Shown: positions 10,201 to 23,179 of the stretch, piece after piece
Position numbering within the stretch: position 1 is the stretch's first letter
How the letters are laid out: each line of letters begins with the position of its first letter
Assembly (NCBI RefSeq): GCF_945859705.1
Contig: NC_079135.1
Location: 124,304,551-124,368,550 of the forward strand
Direction: 5' to 3'
Origin: Episyrphus balteatus
Lineage: Eukaryota; Arthropoda; Insecta; Diptera; Syrphidae
DNA: 64,000 nucleotides
The notes under the pieces: generated by a model
Told to the model about the DNA's origin: nothing
What the model saw: only the letters and a program-made list of their open reading frames with translations
The model's database searches: none
Program-made: the position numbers and the translations under genes

Positions 10201-12508
10201 GGGAGTAAAAGATAATCTTCCATCGCTTAAGCGATAAATGCAATTTTCTCAGAAACTGACTTGAACACAACCGCAATACCTACAATATTTGCATACACGT
10301 TCTTAAAAAGATAGAATCTCATTTCTGTCTGTAATTTAAATCCACTAAATTTAATCAAGAGTTTTTGAAAAAATGGTCCTCAACTCAGAATTTTGAAAAA
10401 AAAAGTTATTAAAAATTTTGAAATGACTTTTTTTCAAACTTTTTCGTAGTAAAATATAAATATTATCAATTGAATTATGAAGAGGAAAAGGTAATATTTA
10501 TTAAAGTTTTGAAAAAAAAAATTTAAAATTACTTCAATTTCATTGGATTTTTTGATAAAAAAACTGAATTTTTGCATTGAAATAATTGATTTTCTTAAAA
10601 ACTTTGGCAAATAAGAACTGAAGAAAAAATAACTTTATATTTAAATGTTGAACTTAAAAAAAATTAGTTAATTTTTTTCAAAAATTCTATTATAGGTCGT
10701 TTCAAATCAAAAGTCCTGACTCAGAGTTTATTTTCTCCCTTCCAATAAAATTGAGAACAAATAAACAAAAAACTCAATTTTATTGGCTCATTGCGACAAA
10801 TCAACTCAAAAATAACAACAAATCATGCTTGTTTGAATGAAAGAAATGCTAGAGAAAAAAATAAACAAACGAAAATTCTGAATTTGTTTATTAATGATTT
10901 CTATGGTGACGACTCCAAAATAATTGAAAAATAAAAATAAGATATTTACTGCCCAATTAAACAAATGAAAAGATGTGAATAGAATTTTAAGTTATGAATT
11001 GCTATCATATAAACTGGACATTTCTGGTCCATCTTCACCTAGTCCTATAACAATATCTTCGGCAAAGTTACCCCAACTACCTTCAAATGATAAATAATTA
11101 AATAATTGTATGTTTTTTTGTATTGTCCGCGGAAATGGAGTGATGCAAGCCCGGGAGACTTGCCTCCGCTTTCTGAGGCTAACCCAGTGAATCTCACAGA
11201 CGGATCAATTAATTAAAATAGGGATATTAAGAACTGTTCTTTATTATTTTATCGTATTTTTAGAAAAAGTTCAGCTGCCTCATAAATGCTTCCTTCCAGT
11301 AAGCGAATGAGTTTTTTTTATTTTTGCTCAATTTTCCATGGGACTTTTGATTTGAAACGACCTATAAAAAAATTTCTTCGAAAATGAAATACTTTTTAAT
11401 TTTTTTCATAAACTGTAATACATATTGACATTTCCTAAAAAAAAAAAATTGAAAAATAAATGCATTGTATGTCACGAAAAAGTTTTTAAAAAAGATATGT
11501 TGAAACTTTTTCAATAATTTTTTTTCAAAAATCTGAGTTTAATTACCATTTTTCCAAAAACCCTTTCTTCAATTTACTTAATTTTAATTTTACAAATATG
11601 AATAAGCTTCTAGCTTTTTAAATGTATATATATTTAAATATTTTAGGTGTTGCCGTTTTGTTACTATTTTTTGTTTGTGTTTGAAGTCAATTTGTGCTTC
11701 GCTCCCAAATAAAAAGTCAAAACGGCAACAGCGGCAATTTTTAATCTATAGACTTTAAAGTATTTTTAATTACCGACGTTTAAAAAAAAGATCATCAAAA
11801 TCTTATATATCCAATTTTTGAGCTTTAGTTAGTCCACTAAATTTTGAAAAACAGAACATTCGTTAAAAAAGCAGAATTTTGACAACCAGAATTTTGACCC
11901 ACTCCCATTTGTAAATTACCATTTGCAAGTTTTGGAAGATAAAGTTGCTTTTGTTCTTCCGTGCCAATCTCATTCAAAGTGTCAATAACAACACGATGTG
12001 ATAAAAGTCCTGAAGCAACATCTGTTACACTTGACTCAGCTTCAGATGCAATTAAACTTTGACTATATTGCCATCCCCGACCACCCGAATAATCATCCGG
12101 AGCATTAATTCCATACAAACGAAGTTCTTTTAAATTATCGAGAATATCTTTTGAAATTGATTTGGCGGAATCAATTTCAGTTTCATTTATGGAATCAAAA
12201 AAGCTTTGGAATTTGGCAGTTTCTGAATGTAATATTGCCATTTCTTCGCGACTTATTACTTCTGGGTAGGCAAGTAGATCTTTTTCAACTTTACCCAAAA
12301 AGAATTCTTTAGCAAGTGGATTTCTTGGAGGTAGTTTAGGTTTAGATGGTGGTGCTGGTTTAACATCGGTATAGGCTTTGTAGGAATCAACACTTGGTGT
12401 GGATTTTTCTGTATGTTCAGGATTTGATTGTGAACTTTGTAAACGTAAAATGTTGGCGAAATATATGTTTTTTGTATTGCGAAGAGTCACTAAGCGTGTT
12501 CGTAACAT
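7218..12508 (-). CDS. Egm: ACAD9/enigma-like acyl-CoA dehydrogenase relative
   Basis: Five coding exons join in frame: 12508-11887, 8740-8411, 8357-8195, 8128-7990 and 7928-7218, giving 654 residues. The N-terminus looks like a mitochondrial presequence (basic, starts MLRTRLVTLRNTK). Family blocks are clear: NPLAKEFFLGKVEKDLLAYPEV, EEQKQLYLPKLANG, ILNGEKAFVLNGPNAG, TYAMESMIYLTAGLLD and LRMYISLTGLQYAG, all closest to ACAD9/VLCAD. ACAD9 is known both as an acyl-CoA dehydrogenase and as a complex I assembly factor. Where active relatives have FEGTNEILR with the catalytic Glu, this protein has TQSEPIDSLR (about residues 459-468). It probably lacks normal dehydrogenase activity, which fits the divergent fly protein enigma. 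Intron 1 (8741-11886) is packed with inverted-repeat elements. Family sure; orthology to Egm inferred. Confidence 0.8.
9038..9380. mobile_element. MITE with 30-bp inverted ends, in Egm intron 1
   Basis: The ends at 9038-9067 and 9351-9380 are perfect inverted copies (left starts TGTCAGCTATTACATGAAGC). The 9059-9433 open frame on the minus strand merely runs through this element and is not a gene. Confidence 0.8.
9807..10183. mobile_element. MITE, ATGTCGTTTTCTATTGAC ends
   Basis: Perfect 18-bp inverted ends lie at 9807-9824 and 10166-10183. Internally it is rich in AATCTCAGA/TCTGAGATT motifs. The tip resembles the start of the palindrome at 49119-49259 (ATGGCGTTTTCGATTGGC) and the sequence at 9015-9031, which suggests one terminal consensus. 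Confidence 0.75.
10691..11366. mobile_element. Inverted-repeat element, TATAGGTCGTTTCAAATC ends
   Basis: Perfect 26-bp inverted ends lie at 10691-10716 and 11341-11366. The body is 676 bp with no recognisable protein. It is nested in the older 9623-11802 element. Confidence 0.8.
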
Positions 12509-14165
12509 TTTATTGGAGAAAAAGTTTATTTTATTTCTTTGAAATTTTAGATGATGTAAAAGGACTACTTTTTGGTCGGCGAGCTAGCAATTTTTTTATT
12601 ATGCAAACTGTCAGGTGTCAAAGTGACGGGAAAATGAATTGAGACCAATTCACAATAGATTTATCAAACATTCACATGAGTGAAATATGGAAGCAAGTAC
12701 ACATGAGCTAATGAAAATAGTAATCTAGTACTACCATCCATATTTGCCTGGCTAATCGCTTAAGCAGTGAGTTTGTAGGCAAGAGAGATGAGGAGTGAAG
12801 GGGGAAGATGCTCACGAAGGGAACTGAATTTTCTGAGGGTAGTACAGTTCCATTGCTAAATTATTCCTCTTTTTGACGTTTGTTCCTAGAAAATGTTAAA
12901 GTGGAACATGATTGGGCACAACAGTGTGTAGCCACCGCATGTGATTTTTCAATCGATTGAAAAATTACTGTGTAGCCAGGCACTTTTTTTTCGTTTACGC
13001 AGAGGAACGCTTATGAGTTAAAATTTCACTTAAATCCAATTAAATTTAGAGAAAAAGTTGGAAATTACGTTAAAAATTCAGCCAAATAACACTGGGGCCC
13101 AATAATGCAAGAGCGAGTTTTTCTGTGCCTTGTTCTCAAGGCAACTTACTCTTTTTTTTCGTTTACACAGAGGCTCACTCTTGATTGTAATTCGGACCTT
13201 AGTAATAGACCCGAGTTCATTCAAAAAATAAAACATATGCTCACTTCCAAATTTTAAAAACTGCTATGATTTTCAAATCGACTTAGTTAACCAACAGATG
13301 GCGCTCCTCTCTACTAAAGATAATTCGAGTATTTTGAAGTTTCTCCTCACAAGAAATATTTTGGCCTCCCCCTCTGAGGTTAGAGTATGTTATGTGGAAA
13401 GTCGTGGTTTTGAAACACGTCGCTGCATCAAAAAGAAAAAATCATATCACCCACTTCGCTCTTACGTGTTTATTGAAAGTCTTTGAGAGAATATTTCTTC
13501 AGCTTCCTTCATCCAAGTTGCTTTATTGCGATTTCTATTCATTTTGGAAATTTGTTACGTTTCTTGGATAAACAATCTAAAATTCCGTTCGTAATGCCAA
13601 TTACGCCCATAATAAAAAATAAAAAAAAAAAAACTAATAACTAAAATGAGACTAACCATCTAGGAATGAGTCTCAACGTGAAATTGAAGTTGAAGCCTCT
13701 CGTCTCTAAAAATTTAATTTATATGCATGCTTAGATAAGGCTCGTTTTATAATTAGCCCCGTTACATTGGAGGTGGTAGTTTACTCATGAGTAGATCTAG
13801 TACTAGAACTAACACATAATCTTCCACTCGAGGAAATAGGAATGTGTAGTTGTTGTACTAGATTTCTACTCACAAGTAAACTACCACCTCCAATGGAACA
13901 GGGCTATTAAGTGGGATTTAAATATTTTGAAAATCCGCGCTGATAAATTGAGAGAAATTTATTTGTTACTTAGACGCAATATTTAAAACTAATAAGGTAC
14001 ATGAAACATACCTTATCTCCGATATCGGCCAGGAAAATAAATAAAAATCATTTTTGAAAGGCATTCTGTATACCATGTAATTCTTAAAAGTCACAACAAA
14101 AAAATTGCTTATAAAATAAAACATTTTTGTAGATCAGGTTATTTTTTCTTATAAGAAAAATAAAA
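12509..14165. other. Intergenic, repeats only
   Basis: This lies between the 5' end of the enigma-like gene and the 3' end of Erk7. Pieces around 12640-12990 (GACCAATTCACAAT, GTGTAGCC, TTTTTCAATCG) recur near 44764-45020, marking a dispersed repeat. A MITE lies at 13755-13905. The 13298-13486 open frame has no recognisable motif. The shared promoter region of the enigma-like gene should lie just above 12508, but I cannot point to a defined element. Confidence 0.5.
13755..13905. mobile_element. MITE, AGCCCTGTTCCATTGGAGGT family (copy 1)
   Basis: Inverted ends lie at 13755-13783 and 13876-13905. ATT flanks both sides (13752-13754 and 13906-13908), a 3-bp target-site duplication. Other copies lie at 37893-38079 and 44594-44750. 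Confidence 0.85.
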
Positions 14166-17100
14166 CTAAGTAATTTTTGATGGTCGTCTCTCCCCATATT
14201 TCGTTATAATCGCTTGACGATGGTCAATATCATCGCCAGTTCCAAATAAATAATCAAAACGACCAGATGAACTATGTTTCGTTGAATATTTGTTAGAATT
14301 TATGTTAACATCGCCATTTTGACGAAATTCCAGAGTTTTTCCATTTCCGTTGATGTAATATTTATCCCTAAATGTTATTTTTTGTTCAGCTGTTGATTCA
14401 GATTGTCTTTTATTTGAAGGAACTATTTTCGAATGTTTAGTATTTTCAATACAAAATGCTTTAACATCTCTTTTGTGTTTTTCAATTTGTTCTTCTAATC
14501 GTTTTAGTCTTTTCTCATAGTAATTGCTTCCATCGTTAAACATTCTGTACTCTTCACTTTTAGATGGCACTGATGATTTTTTGTTGTTATAATCTGATGC
14601 CACTGTCTGATGGTTATCATGAGTGCCGTCAATGTTTTGATAGCTTTTCCGAAATCCTGAGTTTGAAAATTTCGTTTTCTCAGGTTGTCTATTCGTTGAA
14701 TAATGGTTATTGTTATTTGGCAGTATTGTATTGCACTTTTCTCTTCCAGACGACTGATTTCCTTGATAGACTAATCGACTCGAAGGCTGAGGATAGTTAT
14801 AACTCCCATCAATAGAATGACGTTTTTCCATCATAGTTTTAGCAGGCTTAATTGAATTTAATCGTTGAATATGTGCTAACTCCGGTGATGAACTTGTGTT
14901 CTTATTTGTAGAACTTTGAGCATTTCGAACTGACGATTTCATAGTATACTTTGACTTTGAAAGAACTGCTTCAGCTTTCAAATCTCTTTGTGCTTGATCA
15001 GTTGAAAGATTTGTTACAACTTGAGACTTAGGATACATTCCATTAGTTGCAGTTATTGTTTGTGGAACTGATGGCGTTATTATTTTCACTTTATTTGAAG
15101 ATCTATTGACGATGACCTTAGGTAATAATGTTGTATCATTTGCTGTAGTTGAAAAATATGGTTTGCGTTCTTGTGATAGATATGCATTCCTTTTTAATTT
15201 TTCATCATACGCATTTAACTTGGAAGGAATATTGTCCGTTGATTTATTATTTGTCCTTGTCTCTCTGCTAAATAGACAAAAAAAAAAATCAATTAGAAGT
15301 TTAATTTAATACATTTTACATCAAAAGTAAAAACGATTGAAATATCTTAGAACTTGCAAAGGTCTGACAATAGCTGCCATATAATTCAAAATTATCCCAT
15401 AACTAACAATGATACTAAAGTTCTAATGATAAAATAAAACTTCTAGCTTAATCAACCGTCTTCTCTTCTGCCACTATTTTACTTGCAGTTTAAAATATAC
15501 AATAAATAAATACAAAACGAAAAAATAGCACGTATACGCCACAGTATACGTGAACAACATGCAAATAATGTGAATTACAAGTTTGGCCTAGGTGACAACT
15601 CACCCGAATTGATACTAAATAACAATTGCACTTATAAAATTAACAAAATCTTGCTCCCTTTTATAGTGTATTCAGTGTTGATAAATAAACCGAAAATCCT
15701 TTCAAATAAGAATCAAATATTTTAAATTTCATCAGCTTCTTAAATTCTGTAAATTTTTAAAATACATAATACAAAAACCGAATATAAACAAAAACAAATC
15801 AACACAAGACAAACAAATTAAGAATAGAATTTTTAATATTAGTTTTGGGTAATAAAGTAACCAAAAAGTCCTGTAAGGCGACAGTGGCACCAATTCTTAT
15901 TGAGAGCGGATTTTTTTTCCCGATATCACTTCTCTATATATTTATTCAAGGATTCTAGCTTTAGACCAAGAGCAAAAAACCGAGAATGATTCTCAATACT
16001 TATTTCAATCAAAATAAATTATTGAACTGATGAGTTGAATCATATGATTTTTAGAAGGTGACTGTGATTTACAGCGTAGAACAAAGCTGATATCATTTCC
16101 TTCTTTCGTGTGACCGTTAAAATGCCGCTTGACTTTTTAAAATCTTAACAGCTAATTAAAAATAGTCTAATCGAATAAATCGATTAATATTAATATATTC
16201 TTATCTGTTCAGTCTTTTGTGGGTATTTAAGAGGCTTATTTCTCTGTCAATAACAACTTCTCATAATGATGATTGAAACAAGAATAGTAAATTAATTATC
16301 TGTTACCAATACTTTCATTAAGAAAGTTCGTTTGAATTAGCAGCAGTTAACCTTCCATACTTCTTTTATTAACACCTTATTTTACTTCCACATGAAATGG
16401 TAATTTTATTGTTTATTGACTCAGAAGTAAATTTAACCTTAAAGTGACAAATCAAACTTATAGTCACGGATTGAATTTACATTTAAATGGGTGTCTTCTT
16501 CCTTTGGTGCCACAAAATATTTTCGTATTTATAGCTCAAATGGCACCACAATATCACAGCCTTATTAACCAAAAGTGACAGTTACATACCTTTTACGATT
16601 GAAGCTATAGCTTTTTCCATTTGTACTGGATTTCTCTGTCTGTTGGATTATTTCATAGAGCTTTGATCGATATTCATTTACACTTAAACGAATGTCATCA
16701 TGAAAGGGTGGTTTAACGTCAGCATTCAGTTCTATCAATTCAATTTTGTCCTGGAATCTAAAAATAGAAATTGGAAAGAATGTTAATTCTATATTCGATT
16801 TGGTTCAAATTTTATACTTTTCAACATATTTGTGACTAAGAGCTTCAACCGCTGTTAGCCTGGCCATAGGATCAAGAACCAGAAGTCGTTTAACAAGGTC
16901 ATTGGCATCACTTGTTCCATCAATTAGAAGTTCATCAAGGGTTGTTGAGCTTTAATTTTGAAGGTTAGGAATATTCGGGATTCTCTATAAATGGTTCTTT
17001 GTTACCTGTTGACTGAAATAGTTTTGTTAAGAAGAGCTGAACCAAAACCAGCTCCAACAGAAATGATGTCCTTTTCGGTAACTTCTGGTAATGCCGAAAC

Positions 17101-18052
17101 TATCTTCTCAATCTAATGGTTAGATTATTTTTTAATTTACAAATCCACAATAATTGAATAAACAATTTAAGTTACTAACTTGGTCTACTGTGCTATTTCC
17201 CTGAAATATAGGTTTCCCACGGATCATTTCACCAAGTATACATCCAAGGCTCCACATATCTATACCTTTAGTATATCTAAAGTCGAAAGTATTGTTTATA
17301 TTTTGATAACAAAGATTTCCCTTTTCCTTACCTTTTACTAGCTACAAGAATTTCAGGAGCTCGATACCATCTAGTGGCTACGTAATCAGTCAGCAAAGGC
17401 TCAAAAGATTCATTTGCATCAACTGCATCGCGCATTTGTTGGTTTGATACCGAACGCGCCAAGCCGAAATCTGCTAGTTTACAGCTGAAAATCAGGTCGT
17501 TAGTAGGAGAGAACACATTTGAAATATTATGAGTTTATAAAGGACCTACTTGCATTTGGTATCAATGAGAACATTGCTAGGTTTTAAATCACGATGTATC
17601 ACATTTCCAGAATGAATATAACTGATAGCATTAAGTAGTTGATAAATGATGAATCTTTTATGGACATCTTTCAGTACATTACCCTTCTTAATGACATTAT
17701 GAAGATCACTCTCCATAAATTCAAAAGATAGGTATATATCAAGGTTGTTAGCAGCTCTTAAGAAAATAATTATATTAGATGAAATTGCCTAATGGGAAAA
17801 TTTTTTTAATGTAGTTTTGATAACTTACTTGTAGACATTGTGCAATTGAATTATACACGGATGATCACGAAATGCTCGAAGAAACATTATCTCACGAAAT
17901 GTTCTTTGTGCATCGGTTTCATCCCGAAAGGCATCAAAAATTTTTTTTACAGCAACAGTTTGATTTGTTTTTTTATGTAAGGCCTTCCAAACAATACCAT
18001 AAGCACCTTTACCAAGTCTCTGAGGATTGAAAGAAACACAATTTATAGACAT
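14166..18052 (-). CDS. Erk7: Extracellular signal-regulated kinase 7 (MAPK15)
   Basis: Eight coding exons join in frame: 18052-17829, 17756-17550, 17484-17332, 17276-17180, 17112-17006, 16949-16818, 16757-16590 and 15267-14166, giving 729 residues. Kinase landmarks are complete: GKGAYG (14-19), the VAVKK lysine (K36), HRDLKPSN with catalytic D131, DFG at 149-151 and RWYRAPE. The DAQRTFREI stretch and a long low-complexity C-terminal tail (from about residue 364, Ser/Asn/Lys-rich) are typical of the atypical MAP kinase ERK7/MAPK15 rather than ERK1/2. In the family this kinase autoactivates and acts in secretion, ciliary and stress-growth signalling. The activation-loop motif is T176-D177-Y178, TDY in place of the usual TEY, after an unusually long loop. 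The last intron (15268-16589) is the longest. Confidence 0.92.
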
Positions 18053-18243
18053 GATTTAGCTCCCAAATAGTATAAGTTGTGCTGAAATAGTTTTTTCAAT
18101 TCTGTCAAAGTATATATTTTTTCAATAGAGATATTTAAATATGCAAATAATTAATTTAAATCTGTGACTTATTTATTGGTTCTTATCATTCAATTTCAAT
18201 CATAAAGGTGACCACATGCCTTGGCTAAAAGTTGCGTTCCTTT

Positions 18244-18362
18244 GGGGGCATTTATCTACTGCTTAGTACCTACTTTAAGCTGCTTTTAACTACTATTTTT
18301 GTATTGAAAAAGTAGTTCAAAGCAGTTTTAAGTATACTAAGCATTAGATAAATGTTCCCAAA
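18244..18362. repeat. Imperfect hairpin repeat
   Basis: The arm at 18244-18296 (GGGGGCATTTATCTACTGCT...) is repeated inverted, with mismatches, at 18310-18362 (...AGCATTAGATAAATGTTCCC). It is probably a decayed MITE. Confidence 0.6.
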
Positions 18363-19383
18363 ATAAAGCAGCTAAAAATTTAAACCTCGTAAATCTATTT
18401 TTGTAAATTGTTGAGTAAAGTGACTTTTAATAAGCAATTTACAACCGTAATTTAAGCCTTATTAACAAATAAACAAATGATATGTCTTTAGTACTAGTTT
18501 GTATTGAGAAAAAAATTTTAAATTTCTTGTTTCTCGGAATGGACTTGTGCTGGTTTCCCCCTAGACCCTTCATATATGCATCAAAGCTATTAACAAGAAA
18601 TTAAATACAAGACTGGGTTGCATGTACTTGCTTCAATTTTCTTAAATTTTTCAAACTTTTTATATGAACATTTTGGAAGACCATAGGCATTTTTATGCAC
18701 ATAGTAACACATAGTGAACTTAATTATGTGAAAGGTCTTCATATGTTGTTTTTTGGTGTTAAAAATACCTTGGAATCATGTATAACATAAGTAATATTGC
18801 CCATCCATCATAGTTTTTGTTTGGTACAAATTTTAAGCTGGAATTCGAATTATCTTTGAAAATACAAATTTCAATTCTTTTAATTGTCACCACCAACAGT
18901 GTTTATGTCTTATGACCAAGAGTCACTTTTATTAGCCTCAAAATGCAAAAATTCATCTCGAAACACGATCTTTTTCTAGACGTGCAAACTACAAAACAGC
19001 GAACGAAATATTGGCATCCTTGGAGTCAAAATTTGTTTCGTCGAACCTGATAGATACAAATTGCCTACACAAAAACCCAATTTGACTATGTTGAGTTTCT
19101 TTTAAAAAAAAATTAAAAGAAATTGTACTGCCAAAAATATTTTTGAACCACATCAGTTTCAGAGAGTTCTGAAAAAAGGACATTAGATGAACAATTTGGT
19201 AAAAATAGGAGAATCCACTGTCGTTGTTTCGTTAAAATACTATAGAGGAGAGGACACATCAACGAAAAAGATAGATTGTATTCTTTAAGAAGACGGATGA
19301 TGGTTCACCCAACCAATATCTATAAATCTTATCGCAAAGTGCACAATTATATTTCTTAACTCACTATAACCTTTGAGTATTTA

Positions 19384-19805
19384 ATTGAACCCTTTCGGAC
19401 CCAGCGTTACTCTCATGTAACATTTTTTTAAAAATTCGTAAAAAATATTAAATTAAACAATTTTTTAGGTTACGATGGCTTAAATGAAAGACAATTATGC
19501 CTAGTAACTGGATTATTACAAAATGCTAGTCAAATATCATACCTTTAATTTTTTTTATATATGGTCATAATTTTGAAAAAAAGATATAAAAATGTTAATG
19601 CAGAAAGTGTTTTGTTTTTTTGCCTAGAAGAAGTAGCATACACTATAGTTTCATAAAAAAAACACATTAGTTTTGCTATTTATTATTTTTGAAAATAACT
19701 TTTTGCTACTCATAATTCTTAGTTGTGATGTTTTTGACCCGATAATACCGAAAAAACATTTTTTAACATTGATTTTCATAGCTTGGGTTCGAAAGGGTCA
19801 ATTAA
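19384..19805. mobile_element. MITE with CCCTTTCGAACCCA-type ends
   Basis: The left end TTGAACCCTTTCGGACCCA (19385) and right end TGGGTTCGAAAGGGTCAA (about 19783-19800) are inverted copies with a few differences. AATT/TTAATT sequence flanks both sides. No coding potential. Confidence 0.7.
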
Positions 19806-20482
19806 TTAAATTGTCTTAAGTTAAAAAAAAAGTTTCATTTTTTAGCTTTTTTATGAAGATACCACTCGGTTTATCATTCTCATCTTTTGATCTTTTTCAA
19901 AGCTATTTTCTATTTGGATATCATTTTTTTAGATGTCCAACAACTAAAAATATATCATCAAACACACCAATGTAAGGAATCTTATCAATGCAACTTAATT
20001 AAGGCTAACTCCTTATTGCTATAATTTTAGATTTGCTTAAACCTAAGATTTCCTTATTCATACAAGAACAGGATTTTACATAAGTTTAAGCTTGTATTTA
20101 AAGAAAATCTTTTAGTTTTTGAGTTAGTCAGAAATGAAGAAAAGGGTTCTAATACAGGTTTATTGACGGTTCAAAAAATATTTTTATACTTTAAAAAGTA
20201 CAACCTTATTGTGCGATAGCGCACACAATTTTCAGTCAAAAACGTTAGATCCGTTTTTTTTTTTTTTGGAGAAGTGAGATTTTTTTTATTTCGGTCATAT
20301 GGCAGATAGCGTCAATTTTGGGCCTAAAAATATAATTTAAATTTCGCCGTTAGGGAATCACTCAAAGCTCATAACGAACCAGTTTAAAAAAAATTAATTC
20401 AGTAGTTTAGGCTGCAGTTCCAGATAGATATGTGCAGAGAGACAGAATAGCGGCAACTTTTCCCATTCTCTATCATCACAAT

Positions 20483-20907
20483 ATCAGCTTTATCGTGAGT
20501 TTCACGCGAAAAAAATTCCATCCGGAAGAATTGAATATTAGTTTTTCCCTATTGTGAGCTCCGAGCGATGAGTTCTTTACGTTCGGAAAACTCTCCTTTT
20601 TTTACCACGTGAGTTTCACGCGAAAAAAATTCCATCCGGAAGAATTGAATATTAGTTTTTCCCTATTGTGAGCTCCGAGCGATGAGTTCTTTACGTTCGG
20701 AAAACTCTCCTTTTTTTACCACGTGAGGCAGTTATCAGCTCTTTTTTTATTTAAGTTTTAGCTGCGACAGGAACATAGACATAGTAGGTATAGTAGAAAA
20801 TGTAATTTTCCTTCATGTGAAACTCTCAATAGCTTTTAAGATTCCGGGAGAATACAAATATTTAGATCGGAAAAATGTTCACGGTGAAACTCAGGATAGG
20901 GCTGATC
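20483..20907. mobile_element. Inverted-repeat element with internal 114-bp tandem pair
   Basis: The left tip ATCAGCTTTATCGTGAGTTT (20483) matches inverted the right tip near 20883-20906 (GTGAAACTCAGGATAGGGCT). A third tip of the same family lies at 26815-26836 (GTGAAACTCACGATAGGGCT). Confidence 0.65.
20495..20722. repeat. Two identical tandem 114-bp units
   Basis: The 114-bp unit starting GTGAGTTTCACGCG occurs at 20495-20608 and again at 20609-20722 with no difference I can see. The start of a third unit (GTGAG) follows. Identity suggests a recent duplication, or an assembly artefact. Confidence 0.9.
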
Positions 20908-22364
20908 ATCTAGAGTTTCATTTTTTCCCAATGCTAAATTTTAGAGCGTAAATCGCATGTAAAAAATAAAAACAACTTACCCTTTTAATCTCGAAATACT
21001 TAAATATATGATCGTCAATCTCACACATCTTGTTCTTCTCTTGTATCTTAGTTTTGCTATTCATCTTCGATATTTTTTTTCTTAACTCTTTTGTATATTT
21101 ATGGTATATCCTTTATCACTATTACTTCTTTCAAACAATCCGTTAACGACCCTTCCGTCGCAACCAAATACAAAAATTTAATAGTCGAAACAATTCATAG
21201 TCTCCTTAAAAAAGATTCTATGTAAAATTGTTAGATCGATTCCTCCTTGTCAGAGGTTGTTTTAATTCACGAGAAACACTATATGAACCAAAAATCAAAT
21301 TTATATTTTAGACAATCGGTATTATAAAGAAATCACACACGAAACGAAGAAACACTATTACAATCCAAAATGAATTTCAATTTTATTTCAATGTTTATAA
21401 TCTCAAGTCACTCTAATGCCACCTCCGAAAAGTTAGTATTATTTACAACGAAAGTTATAGCACTTTTCATGATAGCTCTATGCACGGAAGCTATTTAGGA
21501 TGCCTATGGTTATTTCACAAGACTTATATGGGTAGGATTTCTGAAGTAGTAAGACTTTTTTTTAAATTTAATTTTTTGTTTGATTGACAATGCTCTAATT
21601 GTTTCTATAAAATATAATATATAGAAAAAAAAATTTTTTTGAGGTAGTTTTTGGAGTATTTATTTTTTATATGAAATTGAAAAATAGATTTGTGAAGAAA
21701 AAAGTTAAAAAAAAGATTCCTTTGCGAGGGAGGTTATTGTAGGTTGTTTTCGGTGGACGAATATTTTTAAGTTACTGATGTTAGAGAAATGTATTTCATT
21801 CTTTGTATGCCGTTGTGTTTACAAAATATTCAATTTGCCAAGGTGACATAGCAACCATCACCTACCGGCATAAGAATCCTTTTTCCAAAGGAGCAGGTGA
21901 AAGGGGTTGAAATTGAAAGTTGAAAAACCTTTTCGTGATTATGATACCTACAATATGCTGGAGTGTGTGTGTGCATGTGGCTGTGTATACTTATTCATAA
22001 CGTCGCTGTCGATTGATGAAAATAAATTGTTGTTGTTAGATTCAAAACAATCATCGTAACAAACTTTAAAGCTAGAAATCATTATCACGCTATGTTGATA
22101 TGTTACAAATGAAAGTTTGTATAACAAGTTTTCTATCTTATACTATTAAGAAGTATGAATCTGATGACGTGTTATGGTGATTATTCACTCTCAGTAAAAT
22201 ATTTAAACGTGATTGAAAAGTTGTCCAATATAGCTAATTATGTATAAACTTCAATCAGGCATTTGAAATGAAAACGGATAAAGCTTTTACTTAAAACCAC
22301 TTAATTCAATCCTAAGTTTAATCCCGTCTTTCAAAAACAGTAAACAGTTTAAGACAGTAATTGA

Positions 22365-22481
22365 GTAAGTAAGTAATTAACTAATTTATTTCTACTTTTC
22401 TTAGCATGGTTAACAAGAACAATTAATTTTGTTAAGTATGCTAAGAAAAGTAGAAATAAATTAATTAATTACTTACTTACT
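22365..22481. repeat. Near-perfect palindrome, about 42-bp arms
   Basis: The arm at 22366-22407 (GTAAGTAAGTAATTAACTAA... to CTTAGCAT) recurs inverted at 22438-22480 with about two mismatches, around a loop of about 30 bp. It would form a strong hairpin if transcribed. Confidence 0.8.
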
Positions 22482-23179
22482 TCTAGGCAGTATTTCTTGA
22501 CTCTATGATATGACTTGAATTTGATGGTAAATTTGGAAACTGTCCAAATGTTGTTTCTTTTCTTAACGATTTAAGCCACCCAAGATGTTGGAAAAATTGT
22601 GTTTATAGGTTTTTTATGTAAAAAAAAAACTTCTTAAATATGTACCTAAGTTACTAGTTGACTAATTAACGAGAATAGCATTTATAAGAAATTAAGGTTC
22701 CAATTTTTGAGTAAAAACAACTTGTATAACATGAATACGTGCCAAGTACTCAAATTTTATCATTTTCAAAATCCCATACGTATGTACATATTTCTAGTGC
22801 GGAAGAGTCTAATTAAGATTTGTACTAAATTTTAAGCCGTAAATATTGAAAACAGCTTGAGCTATGTTGCGTGCTATTCGCAGCTACTTTTTTACAAGGT
22901 GTGTACAGATATTCACATTTTGTAATATTTTTGTTTTAACAAAAAAAAAAATCCTAAAAATGGAACTTCTTCATCGCCTTTCGAGTTACCTAAATACTTA
23001 ATTTATAAAAAAAAGTGTAACACAAAAGCGGCTGGCAGAATAACCATTACAGCACAGTAACAATATATTTTTCAAGGAAAACATTTTTTAAAGGCAGAAT
23101 TTTGGATGCAGGCGAATATTGGGGTGGTTTAATAGAATACCTTTAAATCATGTATCATATGTGTATATAAACCGACAAA

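Larger units (their letters stand above)
9623..11802. mobile_element. Inverted-repeat element of 2.2 kb hosting two others
   Basis: About 90 bp at the left (9623-9712) recurs inverted at 11703-11802. It includes GATTTTGATGATCTTTTTTT, a block reading ACTTTAAAACCTATAGGTTA and a GCCGATGTTGCCG-type block. The arms are diverged, so this is an old insertion. Two further inverted-repeat elements (9807-10183 and 10691-11366) lie inside. No transposase is visible. The whole stack sits within intron 1 of the enigma-like gene. Confidence 0.65.
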
